Assembly (NCBI RefSeq): GCF_924101635.2
Contig: NZ_CAKMAA020000012.1
Location: 17,992 to 81,991, forward strand
DNA length: 64,000 nucleotides
Source: Candidatus Nitrotoga sp. HW29
GTDB lineage: Bacteria; Pseudomonadota; Gammaproteobacteria; Burkholderiales; Gallionellaceae
Reading direction: 5' to 3'
Shown here: piece by piece, positions 18,016 through 27,950 of the stretch
Position numbering within the stretch: position 1 is the first letter of the stretch
Layout of the letters: each line of letters begins with the position of its first letter
The notes under the pieces: model-generated
Told to the model about the DNA's origin: nothing
Seen by the model: only the letters and a program-made list of their open reading frames with translations
Database searches by the model: none
Program-made: the position numbers and the translations under genes

Positions 18016-21000
18016 ATAAAGCGCACGCTCAAACTTTTTGCCCTTGTTGTTCTTATCTTGCTGCTTATTGTGCTGGCTCTCACCGCCTTCTTTATTTATC
18101 GAGAAACAGAAACTTCTGCATATCAGGCGCGCCGTCTGGCAAAACTGGCTAATGATCTTCGCTGGGAGGTGAAAAACGGTCCCAATGGGGGGCTGCATTT
18201 ACCCCAAGCGGGGCCATACGATATACGCCTTGGATATAGTCGATTGCCAGTGTTTCTTCAGAATTTGACCGATCGTGGCTTTCATGTGCATGCTCAGGCA
18301 AGAATTTCTCCGCGTATGAAGGAACTCGTTGAACAGGGATTGTTCGTGCCCTACCGGGAAAAATCTCAAACGGGTCTCGAAATTGTAGACGGTAACGGTC
18401 AACCACTTTACCGCACCGTTTTTCCAACTCGTGTTTATAAAAATTTTGAATCGGTCCCGTCATTGGTAACCAACAGCCTGCTGTTTGTCGAGAATCGTGA
18501 ACTATTGGATCCGGCCCAACCCAAAAAAAATCCGGCCGTCGAGTGGGGTCGACTTGGAAAGGCTGTGCTGGACAAGACGATTCAGTTTGTTCGCCCCGAG
18601 CATGATGTGCCGGGCGGTAGCACGCTTGCAACTCAAATTGAGAAATACCGGCATTCTCCCCACGGGATGACCCTCACCCCCAATGACAAGATACAACAGA
18701 TCGCTTCTGCCTCTGTGCGCGCTTATCTGGATGGGGAAGAAACAATGCCTGCCCGCAAGCGTATCGTAGTAGATTATCTTAATACGGTGCCACTTGCCGC
18801 TGCCGCGGGCTTCGGAGAAACCAACGGACTGGGAGACGGCTTGTGGGCATGGTATGGCCTGGATTTCGAACGGACCAATCGCATCTTGAAAACCTGGTCT
18901 GTAGGCGATACGGATCTTGCCGAAACAGCGCGTTACTATAAACACGTGCTAAGCCTCATGATCGCCCAGCGCAGGCCTTCCAGTTACCTGATTGGTGAAC
19001 GCAAAGCGCTCAATGAGCTGACAAATAGCCACTTGCGCGTGCTGGCACAAGCCGGCGTAATATCGTCCAAACTCAGTGTGGCCGCGATAAACGTACCACT
19101 TCGTTTTCGCTATGCTGCTGTGCCCGAGGAAACCAGAAATTTCTCTGCTTCGAAAGCCGCTAATGCAGTGCGGGTTCGTCTTGCTTCGCAACTGGAGGTA
19201 CAGCGTTTGTATGAGCTGGATCGCCTGGATTTGTCGGTACAAAGCACGCTTGACGGCGAGTTGCAAAAAAAGACCACCGATATTTTGCGTCAACTTAAAA
19301 ACCCGGAATATGCGCGCGCTGCGGGACTCTATGGCAATCGCCTGCTGGGCGATGCGGATCCGGGCAAAATCATTTACAGTTTCACGCTTTCCGAGCTGAC
19401 GCCGCAGGGGGCGAAATTTAGAATTCAGGCTGATAATTTTGATCAACCCTTGGATATCAATAAAGGCACCAAGCTGGATCTTGGATCCACCGCAAAACTC
19501 AGGACGCTGGTAACGTATCTTGAAATTATCGAAGCACTGCATTACAAATATGCTGCACTCGCACCAGAGATATTGCATAAAGAAGAGAGTGATCCTAATG
19601 ACGTCCTCAGTCGTTGGGCAGTCGAATATTTATTACAAAGCTCGGACAAAAGTTTGGCAGCCATGTTGGACGCTGCTCTGGAACGCAAATATTCGGCTAA
19701 CCCGGATGAACAATTTTTTACCGGGGGCGGAGCGCATTATTTTCAAAATTTCAAACATGAAGACGATAGCAAGATATTGAGTGTGCGCGAAGCGACGCTC
19801 AATTCCGTCAACCTCGTTTACATCCGCCTTATGCGCGATATCGTGCGCTACCATATGCTTCATATTCAAGGCTCATCTGCCAAGATACTCAAGGATGCTA
19901 ATCATCCTGATCGCGAGGTATATCTCAGGCGATTTGCGGACAAGGAAGGCACGGAATTCATTAACCGTTTTTATCTTAAATACAAGGGTAAAACGGTAAG
20001 CGAGATTGACGAGTTATTTTTTGCCAGCTTCAGACATACGCCGCGCCGACTTGCCGCCGCTTACCGCTATATCCATCCTGAAGCGACACCCGCTCAATTC
20101 AATAAATTTATGACATCACGTCTGCCTGGCCTCCAGGGGCCGGGCGAGCGTGTTCTCCAAGATCAGTATCAGCGTTATGCGCCAGGTAAATTCTCGCTGG
20201 CAGACCAAGGATATATCGTAGCCGTACACCCCTTGGAACTATGGCTCGTGCACTATTTGAATAACCACCCCAATGCGAAATATAAAGACGTGATCAAAGC
20301 CAGCGGTGAGGAGCGTATCGCTGTTTATCGTTGGTTATTCAAGACCATCCATAAAAATGCACAAGATATTCGAATCCGCAGCCTGCTGGAACTGGAAGCC
20401 TTTCTGGAAATTCACCGCAGTTGGAAACGTCTCGGCTATCCTTTCGATGCCCTTGTACCCTCGCTGGCCACGGCAATAGGCAGTTCAGCGGATCGTCCTG
20501 CCGCACTCGCCGAACTGATGGGTATTATCCTGAATAATGGCGTTCGGGTTCCCACGATACTCATTGAACGCCTGCACTTTGCAGCAGGCACGCCCTTTGA
20601 AACTATTGTGGAACGTACCCCAGCCCGAGGCGAAAAAATGTTCTCCCCCGACCTGGCCGCTGTGGTGCGTAACGTGTTGACCGGAGTAGTTGAAAAAGGC
20701 ACTGCATCACGACTCGCCCATTCAATTGTGAAAGAAGAGGGTAGCTGGATCCCGATCGGCGGAAAAACGGGAACCGGTGATCATCGTTACGTCACTTTTT
20801 CTTCAGCCGGTGTTATCAAGGAATCCCATGCCGTAAATCGCTCCGCAACGTTTGTGTTTTTTATGGGGGACCGATTCTTCGGAACGTTGACGGCATTTGT
20901 GCCAGGTGCAGACGCAGCTAACTATCAATTTACTTCAGCGCTCTCTACACAAGTTTTAAAATATCTCTTGCCCACTTTGAAACCGCTCACGGATAAGATT

Positions 21001-21126
21001 CAACCTTTACCAGAACAAACATTATCAAAATCAACCATCAAACCTGGCTCACCAAAAGAAAAAGGAGTCGATGAGGCTGTTAATTCCAGCCAACAACCCG
21101 CTCCGGTAGAAGATGAGCAGCCTTGA
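18016..21126 (+). CDS. large class A penicillin-binding protein (transglycosylase plus transpeptidase)
   Basis: This bifunctional peptidoglycan synthase of about 1036 residues is anchored by an N-terminal helix. A GT51-like domain (about residues 100-310) shows FVENRELL and PGGSTLATQIEKY. A transpeptidase domain follows with SxxK in LGSTAKLRTL, SxN in LNSVNLVY and KTG in GGKTGTGD. It is longer than typical PBP1A/1B (about 800-850), with inserts between motifs and a Pro/Lys-rich tail. The start is odd: the first usual start codon in frame is a TTG at 18058, inside the hydrophobic helix, while codons from 18016 (ATA, then AAG CGC ACG) encode the expected basic flank and the first half of the helix. 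I set 18016 for this reason. Confidence 0.85.
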   Translation: MKRTLKLFALVVLILLLIVLALTAFFIYRETETSAYQARRLAKLANDLRWEVKNGPNGGLHLPQAGPYDIRLGYSRLPVFLQNLTDRGFHVHAQARISPRMKELVEQGLFVPYREKSQTGLEIVDGNGQPLYRTVFPTRVYKNFESVPSLVTNSLLFVENRELLDPAQPKKNPAVEWGRLGKAVLDKTIQFVRPEHDVPGGSTLATQIEKYRHSPHGMTLTPNDKIQQIASASVRAYLDGEETMPARKRIVVDYLNTVPLAAAAGFGETNGLGDGLWAWYGLDFERTNRILKTWSVGDTDLAETARYYKHVLSLMIAQRRPSSYLIGERKALNELTNSHLRVLAQAGVISSKLSVAAINVPLRFRYAAVPEETRNFSASKAANAVRVRLASQLEVQRLYELDRLDLSVQSTLDGELQKKTTDILRQLKNPEYARAAGLYGNRLLGDADPGKIIYSFTLSELTPQGAKFRIQADNFDQPLDINKGTKLDLGSTAKLRTLVTYLEIIEALHYKYAALAPEILHKEESDPNDVLSRWAVEYLLQSSDKSLAAMLDAALERKYSANPDEQFFTGGGAHYFQNFKHEDDSKILSVREATLNSVNLVYIRLMRDIVRYHMLHIQGSSAKILKDANHPDREVYLRRFADKEGTEFINRFYLKYKGKTVSEIDELFFASFRHTPRRLAAAYRYIHPEATPAQFNKFMTSRLPGLQGPGERVLQDQYQRYAPGKFSLADQGYIVAVHPLELWLVHYLNNHPNAKYKDVIKASGEERIAVYRWLFKTIHKNAQDIRIRSLLELEAFLEIHRSWKRLGYPFDALVPSLATAIGSSADRPAALAELMGIILNNGVRVPTILIERLHFAAGTPFETIVERTPARGEKMFSPDLAAVVRNVLTGVVEKGTASRLAHSIVKEEGSWIPIGGKTGTGDHRYVTFSSAGVIKESHAVNRSATFVFFMGDRFFGTLTAFVPGADAANYQFTSALSTQVLKYLLPTLKPLTDKIQPLPEQTLSKSTIKPGSPKEKGVDEAVNSSQQPAPVEDEQP

Positions 21127-21159
21127 TGGATGAAGCTGACTTAAAAATTAATTTGCATT

Positions 21160-21175
21160 ACCTGTCTATACAGGT
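21160..21175. repeat. short palindrome between convergent genes
   Basis: The inverted repeat acctgt-ctat-acaggt lies between the ends of the penicillin-binding protein and VanZ-like genes. It has no T-run on either side, so it is a weak terminator candidate at best. Confidence 0.3.
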
Positions 21176-21201
21176 GAGCAAAGCTGGAGCCTGGGTAACC
21201 A

Positions 21202-23562
21202 TCAAACAGCTGGGCGTCTAGTTTTACTCATATGCAATAAAATAAAGTTACCCACAAATGGTGCCTGACTAGCAGCAATAACAACAAGCAATATTCCATG
21301 TGCGAAGCAATAGCGCAATAGCAACTCTATTGGTGCCGCATAGTGAGCCCGATCCTGGCTTAAAAGAAACTGAAAAGCGGAAAAAACTTGGCCATATTTG
21401 ATGATATATGGCTCAAAACCAGCCTGTAATACAAGATATGTCAAAGGAAATGAGGCCACGCTCCATAGTACGCCCCGCATAACGCCGACTCGCATACCGG
21501 AGCCAAGCGCGCAAGCCAGTTGCGCACCAGCTAATGCAATCATGAACAAACCAGCGGTGAGCCATAAAAATGCCATTAGCGTTCCATCCCCGGCAAGCAG
21601 TTCGGTAAGGTTGTCTGTCGCCGCGTGCTGAATTACCACGACATTTGCAACCGGCAACAATACAAGTGCAATGGCTGCCCATACCCAAAGAAAGCTACCA
21701 GCTTTGGGTAGCCAGTACCACAATGTAAGGAATTCTGCCCCGAATGAAACCACAGACCAAAGAGCGAACAGGCAGATAAACCGCCCTATTAATTCCCATT
21801 CCCAAGGCCAACCGAGAATGGGTGAGCCAACAATGTCATAAATACTTTCAAGGGGTACTGCCACACGCAATAGAATCCAGGCAACGATACCGTGAAGCAG
21901 CAGGAATAGTAGTAGGTATGTCGGCTGGCGCGAGCCCGTAGCCATGCGAATGGCCGCCCAAGCCGGGAAACCAAATACCCATGCAATAGTACACGCGAGG
22001 GTTAACGCAGATAATATGGGATACCCTTGTGCGATCAGTTCGCGTACGTTGTAGGGTACCGCAGGAATATGTGTTGCCGCCAAGAGCAGCAACGCAAGTC
22101 CCAACACAAACCCCCCTGCAAACAACCCTGGGCTATGTCGAGGTGCCGATATGACGGGCGCAACTTGTATGTGATGCATGGACAGAGCTCGCCATGAGAG
22201 TGCACATCCTGCCCAACCCCCTGCCATTTCCAATACCCAATCGGTCAGGTCGGCGAATTTGCCGGGCAGGAATAACTGGCCTACTTCCACTGAGCCCGCA
22301 ACGATTCCAACGCCTGCCAAGGCTGCCATTTTCCAGAGGAAAGGAGGGCCGAAGCGGAATCGGCCCATAAACAAAGCGAGCAGAATGCCCAGCGGGAAAA
22401 AGAACCCCATCTTGTGTAGTACTTCTGTTGCCGCTCGATATTCAGTACCGAAGTAATAAAGAGCAAAGGGTACTCGGGTTGTAGCCTCGGCAAGTCGGCT
22501 ACTTACGAATGCTCTATCAGCCCGAAAATCGAAGGGATACCAGAACACTGCAAAAATCAAGGCTAGACAGAGGAGTATCCCGGCGATTAATCCACCTGTG
22601 TTACTCACAGTTTTTGCCTGTTCTGCGGCACGTTCTTTTGTTCGCCATCGAATAGCCAGCCATATCCCGACTGCGGATCCCAAACTGGCGGTAAGAATGG
22701 CCGATGTGTCTGTGACGCGGGTGTATACGAAAATTTGGAGAAACTCGATCAGCGCTGCGGCAGCAGTCAAGCGGAGCCAGATTTTCCTTCCATTGTGTTT
22801 GGCGGTAAGGCGCGCCAACATTCCGGCGGGAACCCAAATTAATACATCTATGAGATAGCCATAAAATCGTTGCGCAGGCTCGTCCTGGCCGTTGGTGAAT
22901 GTGAAAGGGATGAGAACAATTCTCCCTGCATGCCACTTGTGATAGATTTCTACCGGACTGATAGTCAGATCCAACGGTAGGAGACTGTAGCCGAATAACA
23001 GAAACAGATAGCCGTAAAGAAGTTGTTGGGCAAGATCCATTGACCCTTTGGCTGTTCGCCAGCCCAAGTACCACCGGGTTACAGATGATCCCAATGCCCA
23101 CCAAAGAGACACTCCTATAAAAGTGCCAAGGATCTGTGCATATATATCGTTGAGCGAGGTAGTGCGTGGTGGGAAGAAAATCTGAGTGAACTCAATCATC
23201 ACACTCAGGCCGGTGCAGGCAAGCAGTATGAATAGCGTTACTATGATACGCCAAACAACATTTTTTGAGTGCCAGAGTAAGCCAAGCCACACAAAAGCTA
23301 AAGGTACGAACAAAAGAATGTTTGATACCCAGTCTATGCGGTTGCCAATTTTCAAATCGAGATAGCGAATATTGCTGAATGCCTCGAAAGCCTCCTGCAA
23401 TGGATAAGGCTGGAAATTCAATGGTACAAGACTGCCGTAGATCACAAACAGCGTATAGGCGATGGCGATGGCCAGTATGGAAAAACGAGAGGTGGGGATA
23501 CCGAGCGAGTCACCGTCTGACTTTGGCTGTGGATATTTCGGCGTTGCATGCAAGTCAGACAT
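21202..23562 (-). CDS. membrane protein with three VanZ-like units
   Basis: A 786-residue polytopic membrane protein. Three internal units share one pattern: a start like SLVPLNF, SLLPLDL or YPFDF, an internal D/N-rich stretch, a helix with P(L/A)G or FVPLAF, then IEFTQIFFP, IEFLQIFVY or VEVGQLFLP, followed by a D/T segment and a Gly helix (about residues 35-170, 185-310 and 335-465). This is the VanZ-like pattern. The last 300 residues are further helices with no clear repeat. VanZ in Enterococcus gives low-level teicoplanin resistance; VanZ-like genes elsewhere have unknown roles. It converges with the large penicillin-binding protein gene, so a cell-envelope role is plausible. Confidence 0.8.
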   Translation of the reverse strand: MSDLHATPKYPQPKSDGDSLGIPTSRFSILAIAIAYTLFVIYGSLVPLNFQPYPLQEAFEAFSNIRYLDLKIGNRIDWVSNILLFVPLAFVWLGLLWHSKNVVWRIIVTLFILLACTGLSVMIEFTQIFFPPRTTSLNDIYAQILGTFIGVSLWWALGSSVTRWYLGWRTAKGSMDLAQQLLYGYLFLLFGYSLLPLDLTISPVEIYHKWHAGRIVLIPFTFTNGQDEPAQRFYGYLIDVLIWVPAGMLARLTAKHNGRKIWLRLTAAAALIEFLQIFVYTRVTDTSAILTASLGSAVGIWLAIRWRTKERAAEQAKTVSNTGGLIAGILLCLALIFAVFWYPFDFRADRAFVSSRLAEATTRVPFALYYFGTEYRAATEVLHKMGFFFPLGILLALFMGRFRFGPPFLWKMAALAGVGIVAGSVEVGQLFLPGKFADLTDWVLEMAGGWAGCALSWRALSMHHIQVAPVISAPRHSPGLFAGGFVLGLALLLLAATHIPAVPYNVRELIAQGYPILSALTLACTIAWVFGFPAWAAIRMATGSRQPTYLLLFLLLHGIVAWILLRVAVPLESIYDIVGSPILGWPWEWELIGRFICLFALWSVVSFGAEFLTLWYWLPKAGSFLWVWAAIALVLLPVANVVVIQHAATDNLTELLAGDGTLMAFLWLTAGLFMIALAGAQLACALGSGMRVGVMRGVLWSVASFPLTYLVLQAGFEPYIIKYGQVFSAFQFLLSQDRAHYAAPIELLLRYCFAHGILLVVIAASQAPFVGNFILLHMSKTRRPAV

Positions 23563-24235
23563 AAATTATTTTTTAATTGGATAGCGTTGTTATTTCAAAA
23601 TAAGGCGCCATTACGTTCACTCATCTGCTCGACGGACTGGGTGAACAGAGCTGAATGGCTGAAGGATTAGTTTCGAAATGGCTTCCTCGATTTCTATTGC
23701 ATTCATGGAGCATCTTGCTCGTGTGATTTTCCCCGGCTCGTACCCGGTTAAGGTTCCGTGACTGACGTGGCACTGAGGGACACCATTGTAATGATTGTTT
23801 GTGAGACTTCGTAGTGTTTCGCAATCTGGCTAACCGGATGCCTGAGCGTACATCAGTCGCCCAGGCAGAGCTTAATGACACCGCGAGAGTAACATCACCT
23901 TGCGCCAGCATGGTGTAAAAAGAAACCTGTACTCACCATCATCTTGAAAGAGTTGCTCAGTCTGTGGAGAAATTGTATCTGTCGTGAACTCTATTCATCA
24001 GATATTTGCATACTAATGAATGCGTATTGGAAAACTGGGAACAAGGCCGAGCCAGTCCGAATGTCCAGGCTGCAATTTTGATCGGTGTGGTTGAATGCTA
24101 CCCGGACACGGTTTGATTGATATTTGCCCTAACGCTTTTGTTGTATGGGCACGGATAAGCGGCTCAATTTGCGGCTAAACAGTGTGCTGTGCCTGCGGGC
24201 TGGCAGGACATGTCACTGTGAAGCTACGAGCAGAT
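23563..24235. other. rearranged intergenic region
   Basis: About 670 bases without an intact gene. The left part holds the restriction-gene relic at 23617-23706. The rest (23707-24235) has higher G+C than other spacers in the window and looks like decayed coding DNA, but I could not assign any frame to a family. Confidence 0.4.
23617..23706 (-). pseudogene. MmeI-type DNA methyltransferase/restriction gene, N-terminal relic
   Basis: Reading leftward from the ATG at 23706, 29 codons start MNAIEIEEAISKLILQPF. The beginning closely resembles the N-terminus of large class I SAM-dependent DNA methyltransferases of the MmeI/type IIL kind, which typically begin MNAxEIExAIxxLAxQPF. The family-like sequence ends there and a stop follows within 12 codons; the remaining roughly 900 residues are missing. 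The assignment rests on a short stretch and on memory of the family. Confidence 0.4.
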
Positions 24236-25834
24236 TCATGTTGCCACGCCCTGATCACGCAGATATTCTTCATACGTACCATGATAATCGGATATACCTT
24301 GTGGTGAAATTTCGATAATGCGCGTGGCGAGTGACGTTACAAATTCGCGGTCATGGCTGACAAATATCAGCGTGCCTTTGTATTCAGTCAGCGCGGTATT
24401 GAGCGATTCGATGGATTCCATGTCAAGGTGGTTGGTTGGTTCATCCATCAACAATACGTTGGGTCTTTGCAGCATGAGTTTGCCGAACATCATGCGTCCC
24501 TTTTCGCCCCCGGACAGCACTTTTACGCTTTTTTTGACATCGTCGCCGGAGAACAGTAAGCGCCCGAGAACACTGCGGACCTTTTGGTCGTCATCTCCTT
24601 CGCGTCTCCAGCAGGTCATCCAATCGGTAAGAGCGTCATCTTTGGCGAAGTCATGTGCGTGATCTTGTGCGAAATATCCGACGTTGGCCTTGTCTGTCCA
24701 TTTAATGGTGCCATTGTCTACTTCAAGATCGCCCGCCAGGCAGCGTAGTAACGTGGTTTTTCCAATCCCGTTGGGGCCGATGATGGCAACGCGCTCACCG
24801 GCCTCAACACGGAAATTGAAATTAGAAAATAGTGGGCGATCAAATCCTTTGCTCATTTTTTGTACTTCCACCGCAACGCGATGCAATTTCTCGCGCTCAT
24901 CATAGTCAAAACGGATGAAGGGATACTGACGGGTAGATGGTTTGATGTCTTCGATTTTGATTTTGTCGATCTGTTTCGCCCGGGATTGCGCCTGGGTTGA
25001 TTTCGATGCGTTCGCCGAAAAACGGGCTACGAACGCTTTGAGTTCGGCAACCTTTTCTTTGGCGCGGGCATTGTCGGTAGCGAGTTGCGTGCGTACGGTC
25101 AAGGAAGCAAGCATGTAATTGTCATAATTGCCGGGGAAAGTGGTGATTTTTCCGTAGTCCAGGTCGGACATATGGGTACACACGCTGTTCAGGAAGTGAC
25201 GATCATGCGAGATGATTATCATGGTGCTTTTTCGGGCGTTTAGTAAATCTTCCAGCCAACGTATGGTATTGATGTCGAGGTTGTTGGTCGGTTCGTCCAG
25301 CAACAAAATTTCAGGATCGGCAAACAATGCCTGAGCTAACAGCACGCGTAATTTAAAACCCGGTGCTATCGCACGCATCGGCCCATTGTGCAGCTCCTGG
25401 GGGATTCCCACACCGTTCAGTAATTCGCCCGCGCGTGCTTCGGCCGTGTAGCCATCGAATTCGGCAAATTTCGCTTCCAGGTTGGCGGCGTGCATGTAAT
25501 CTTCTTCGCTGGCATCCGGGTTGGCATAGATTGCATCGCGTTCCACCATGACTTCCCACATTTCGGCGTGCCCCATCATCACTACTTCTGATACGGTATT
25601 ATCCTCAAAGGCGAATTGATCCTGGCGCAGTTTGCCAAGGCGTTCGCCCTTGTCCAGCATCACATGACCGGAAGTTTGTGCCAGATCTCCACCCAAAATT
25701 TTCATGAAGGTGGATTTGCCGCAGCCATTTGCGCCGATCAGGCCATAGCGATTGCCATCGCCGAATTTTACAGAAACGTTTTCGAACAGTGGCTTGGCGC
25801 CAAATTGCATAGTGATATTAGCGGTAGATAACAT
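24236..25834 (-). CDS. ybiT: ABC-F family ATPase YbiT
   Basis: A 532-residue soluble protein with two ABC ATPase domains and no membrane part. First domain: Walker [10 protein letters not shown] and Walker [12 protein letters not shown], with a divergent signature (APGFKLR). The linker includes [18 protein letters not shown]. Second domain: Walker [10 protein letters not shown], signature LSGGEKGR and Walker [12 protein letters not shown]. The start [20 protein letters not shown] and overall length match YbiT of E. coli (530). ABC-F proteins bind the ribosome E site and act on stalled translation. Single gene, divergent from gshA. Confidence 0.92.
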   Translation of the reverse strand: MLSTANITMQFGAKPLFENVSVKFGDGNRYGLIGANGCGKSTFMKILGGDLAQTSGHVMLDKGERLGKLRQDQFAFEDNTVSEVVMMGHAEMWEVMVERDAIYANPDASEEDYMHAANLEAKFAEFDGYTAEARAGELLNGVGIPQELHNGPMRAIAPGFKLRVLLAQALFADPEILLLDEPTNNLDINTIRWLEDLLNARKSTMIIISHDRHFLNSVCTHMSDLDYGKITTFPGNYDNYMLASLTVRTQLATDNARAKEKVAELKAFVARFSANASKSTQAQSRAKQIDKIKIEDIKPSTRQYPFIRFDYDEREKLHRVAVEVQKMSKGFDRPLFSNFNFRVEAGERVAIIGPNGIGKTTLLRCLAGDLEVDNGTIKWTDKANVGYFAQDHAHDFAKDDALTDWMTCWRREGDDDQKVRSVLGRLLFSGDDVKKSVKVLSGGEKGRMMFGKLMLQRPNVLLMDEPTNHLDMESIESLNTALTEYKGTLIFVSHDREFVTSLATRIIEISPQGISDYHGTYEEYLRDQGVAT

Positions 25835-25953
25835 GGTGTACTCAAAAAATTAAGGCGCATATTCTACCATGTGTGCGGCTCACACCGGTCAGGGTGGCTG
25901 GGCTACAATGCCCGCCTTGTATTTCTTCTTAATCGTCCATATATAAAGACACT

Positions 25954-27225
25954 ATGATTCCACATCTAACTACCGCCTTAAATGGCCCACTGCTTGATCT
26001 TGAGCGGCGCATGCTCGATGCACAGCCCACTATCGAGCATTGGTTTCGCTCGCAATGGGCAGAGCGTACCATTCCGTTTTACACCTCGGTGGATTTGCGT
26101 AATAGTGGTTTTAAGCTGGCACCGGTGGATACCAATCTGTTTCCGGGCGGTTTTAACAACCTTAATCCGGAATTTTTACCGCTGTGTGTACAAGCAGCAC
26201 AAAGTGCAATTGAAAAAATTTGTCCGGAAGCGCGCGGTGTACTACTGATCCCCGAGAATCACACGCGCAACACGTTTTACCTGCAAAACGTGGCTCAGCT
26301 TGCCCTGATTCTTAAACGGGCGGGTATGAATGTGCGTATTGGTACCATGTTGCCTGAAATCACCCAGCCCACCAAGTTGGCATTGCCCAATGGCAGCGCA
26401 CTTACGTTAGAACCTTTGCAGCGTAAAGGAAATCGTTTGGTGCTGGACAAATTCGATCCCTGTGTGGTATTGCTCAATAATGATCTTTCCGCTGGCGTGC
26501 CGGATATATTGAAAGATCTGGAGCAGACCACGCTTCCTCCGCTGGCGGCAGGTTGGACCACGCGACGAAAGTCGCAGCATTTTAGTGCCTATGACCTCGT
26601 TGCGGCCGAGTTTTCCAAGTTACTCGATATCGATCCGTGGCTGATTAATCCCTATTTTGCCAGCTGCGGTCAGGTTGATTTTAAGCAGAGCTCCAGTGAG
26701 GAATGTTTGGCTACGCACGTGGATAGCATTCTGCAGAAGATGCGCATGAAGTATGCTGAATATGGTGTCAAGGAAGCCCCGTTTGTTATCGTCAAGGCCG
26801 ATGCCGGTACTTACGGTATGGGTATCATGACGGTGAAGGACGCCAGCGAAGTACGGAGCCTCAACCGCAAACAACGCAACAAAATGGCCGTGGTGAAAGA
26901 GGGTATGCACGTTTCCGATGTGCTGGTGCAGGAAGGCGTTTATACCTTTGAGAGCATAAATGATGCGGTAGCCGAGCCGGTGGTGTATATGGTAGATCAT
27001 TTCGTGGTGGGTGGATTCTATCGCGTGCATACCGGGCGCGCCGTGGATGAGAATCTCAATGCACCGGGTATGCATTTTGTTCCGTTGGCATTCGATACCA
27101 GTTGTATTTTGCCTAACCCGGATTGTGCACCGGATGATATGCCGAACCGTTTCTACGCATACGCTGTCGTAGCCAGAATTGCACTGCTGGCCGCGGCATT
27201 AGAGCTGGAAGAAATGGAAGCTTGA
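25954..27225 (+). CDS. gshA: glutamate--cysteine ligase, ferrooxidans type
   Basis: A 423-residue enzyme for the first step of glutathione synthesis, joining glutamate and cysteine with ATP. It does not resemble E. coli GshA. The start (MIPHLTTALNGPLLDLERR) and motifs FYTSVDLRNSGFKLAPVDTN, FVIVKADAGTYGMGIMTV and VVGGFYRVHTGR fit the family described from Acidithiobacillus ferrooxidans and found in many betaproteobacteria. In those genomes gshB often follows directly. Here the next gene is PTS EIIA and no gshB is present in the window. The gap of 58 bases contains a tandem 12-base repeat. Confidence 0.9.
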   Translation: MIPHLTTALNGPLLDLERRMLDAQPTIEHWFRSQWAERTIPFYTSVDLRNSGFKLAPVDTNLFPGGFNNLNPEFLPLCVQAAQSAIEKICPEARGVLLIPENHTRNTFYLQNVAQLALILKRAGMNVRIGTMLPEITQPTKLALPNGSALTLEPLQRKGNRLVLDKFDPCVVLLNNDLSAGVPDILKDLEQTTLPPLAAGWTTRRKSQHFSAYDLVAAEFSKLLDIDPWLINPYFASCGQVDFKQSSSEECLATHVDSILQKMRMKYAEYGVKEAPFVIVKADAGTYGMGIMTVKDASEVRSLNRKQRNKMAVVKEGMHVSDVLVQEGVYTFESINDAVAEPVVYMVDHFVVGGFYRVHTGRAVDENLNAPGMHFVPLAFDTSCILPNPDCAPDDMPNRFYAYAVVARIALLAAALELEEMEA

Positions 27226-27251
27226 TTCAAGTCTACTGATTGTTTTTCTTA

Positions 27252-27275
27252 TTTATGTCTAGGTTTATGTCTAGG
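27252..27275 (+). repeat. tandem 12-base duplication before EIIA gene
   Basis: The unit tttatgtctagg occurs twice in a row. The second copy supplies the agg of the aggag ribosome site for the GTG start at 27284. The first copy places a second agg 12 bases further upstream. Confidence 0.7.
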
Positions 27276-27283
27276 AGTGTGAA

Positions 27284-27709
27284 GTGATCGGAATTTTATT
27301 GATAACCCACAATGGCCTCGGTGATAGCCTGGTGGATTGCGTACGGCATGTCATGGGCGATGTGCCGCTTAATTTGAGGGTATTGTCGATTCTGGCAGAT
27401 GACGATCCTCAGCGTAAAGAAAAGGAAGGACGGGAGCTCATGGTGCAATTGGATACAGGAGAAGGTGTATTGATGTTATCCGACTTGATTGGCGCGACCC
27501 CGTGCAATATTGGACGGCGGTTGTTTCAGCCCGGCCGAACGGTCGGGGTGGCGGGCGTTAACCTGCCTATGTTGTTGCGCGCAGTCTGCTATCGCCACAA
27601 GCCACTGGCCGAAGTTGCCCAGAAGGCGTTGGAAGGGGGGCGTGAATGTATTGTTTTAATGGATACAGATGAGGGATGCCATGTTGAATCAAGATGCACT
27701 AATCATTAA
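27284..27709 (+). CDS. PTS EIIA component, mannose family
   Basis: A 141-residue EIIA(Man)-type protein that accepts a phosphoryl group from HPr on H9 (GILLITHNGLGD). The motif LSDLIGATPCNIGRR is typical. GTG start at 27284 with aggag eight bases upstream. No membrane EIIC/EIID genes lie nearby, so it belongs to the betaproteobacterial regulatory PTS and does not import sugar by itself. Its last 29 bases overlap the HPr gene. Confidence 0.88.
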   Translation: MIGILLITHNGLGDSLVDCVRHVMGDVPLNLRVLSILADDDPQRKEKEGRELMVQLDTGEGVLMLSDLIGATPCNIGRRLFQPGRTVGVAGVNLPMLLRAVCYRHKPLAEVAQKALEGGRECIVLMDTDEGCHVESRCTNH

Positions 27710-27950
27710 CAAGCTGGGGCTGCATGCGCGTGCTTCGTCCAAGCTGACGCAACTTGCTTCAAAGTTTCCGTGTGAGGTGTGGATGTCACGTGCAGGTCGG
27801 CGTGTGAATGCAAAAAGTATAATGGGCGTAATGATGCTGGCCGCTGCAAAAGGCAGTACCATTAATATTGAAACCAACGGTGAAAAAGAGAGGGAGGCGA
27901 TGGATGCTATTGTTGCCCTGATTAATGATTATTTCGGAGAAGGTGAATGA
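27681..27950 (+). CDS. ptsH: phosphocarrier protein HPr
   Basis: An 89-residue HPr. H15 in LGLHARAS is the phosphorylation site for enzyme I, and S46 in NAKSIMGVMML is the regulatory serine targeted by HPr kinase. I start it at the ATG at 27681, with gaggga five bases before, and not at the in-frame ATG at 27669, so that H15 and S46 take their usual numbers. It overlaps EIIA upstream and EI downstream (ATGA). Confidence 0.93.
   Translation: MLNQDALIINKLGLHARASSKLTQLASKFPCEVWMSRAGRRVNAKSIMGVMMLAAAKGSTINIETNGEKEREAMDAIVALINDYFGEGE

Noticed and set aside
23621..23911. 96-residue minus-strand ORF in the vanZ-like/ybiT spacer
   Set aside because: Composition is not protein-like. The meaningful signal in this place is another frame, the short relic at 23617-23706.
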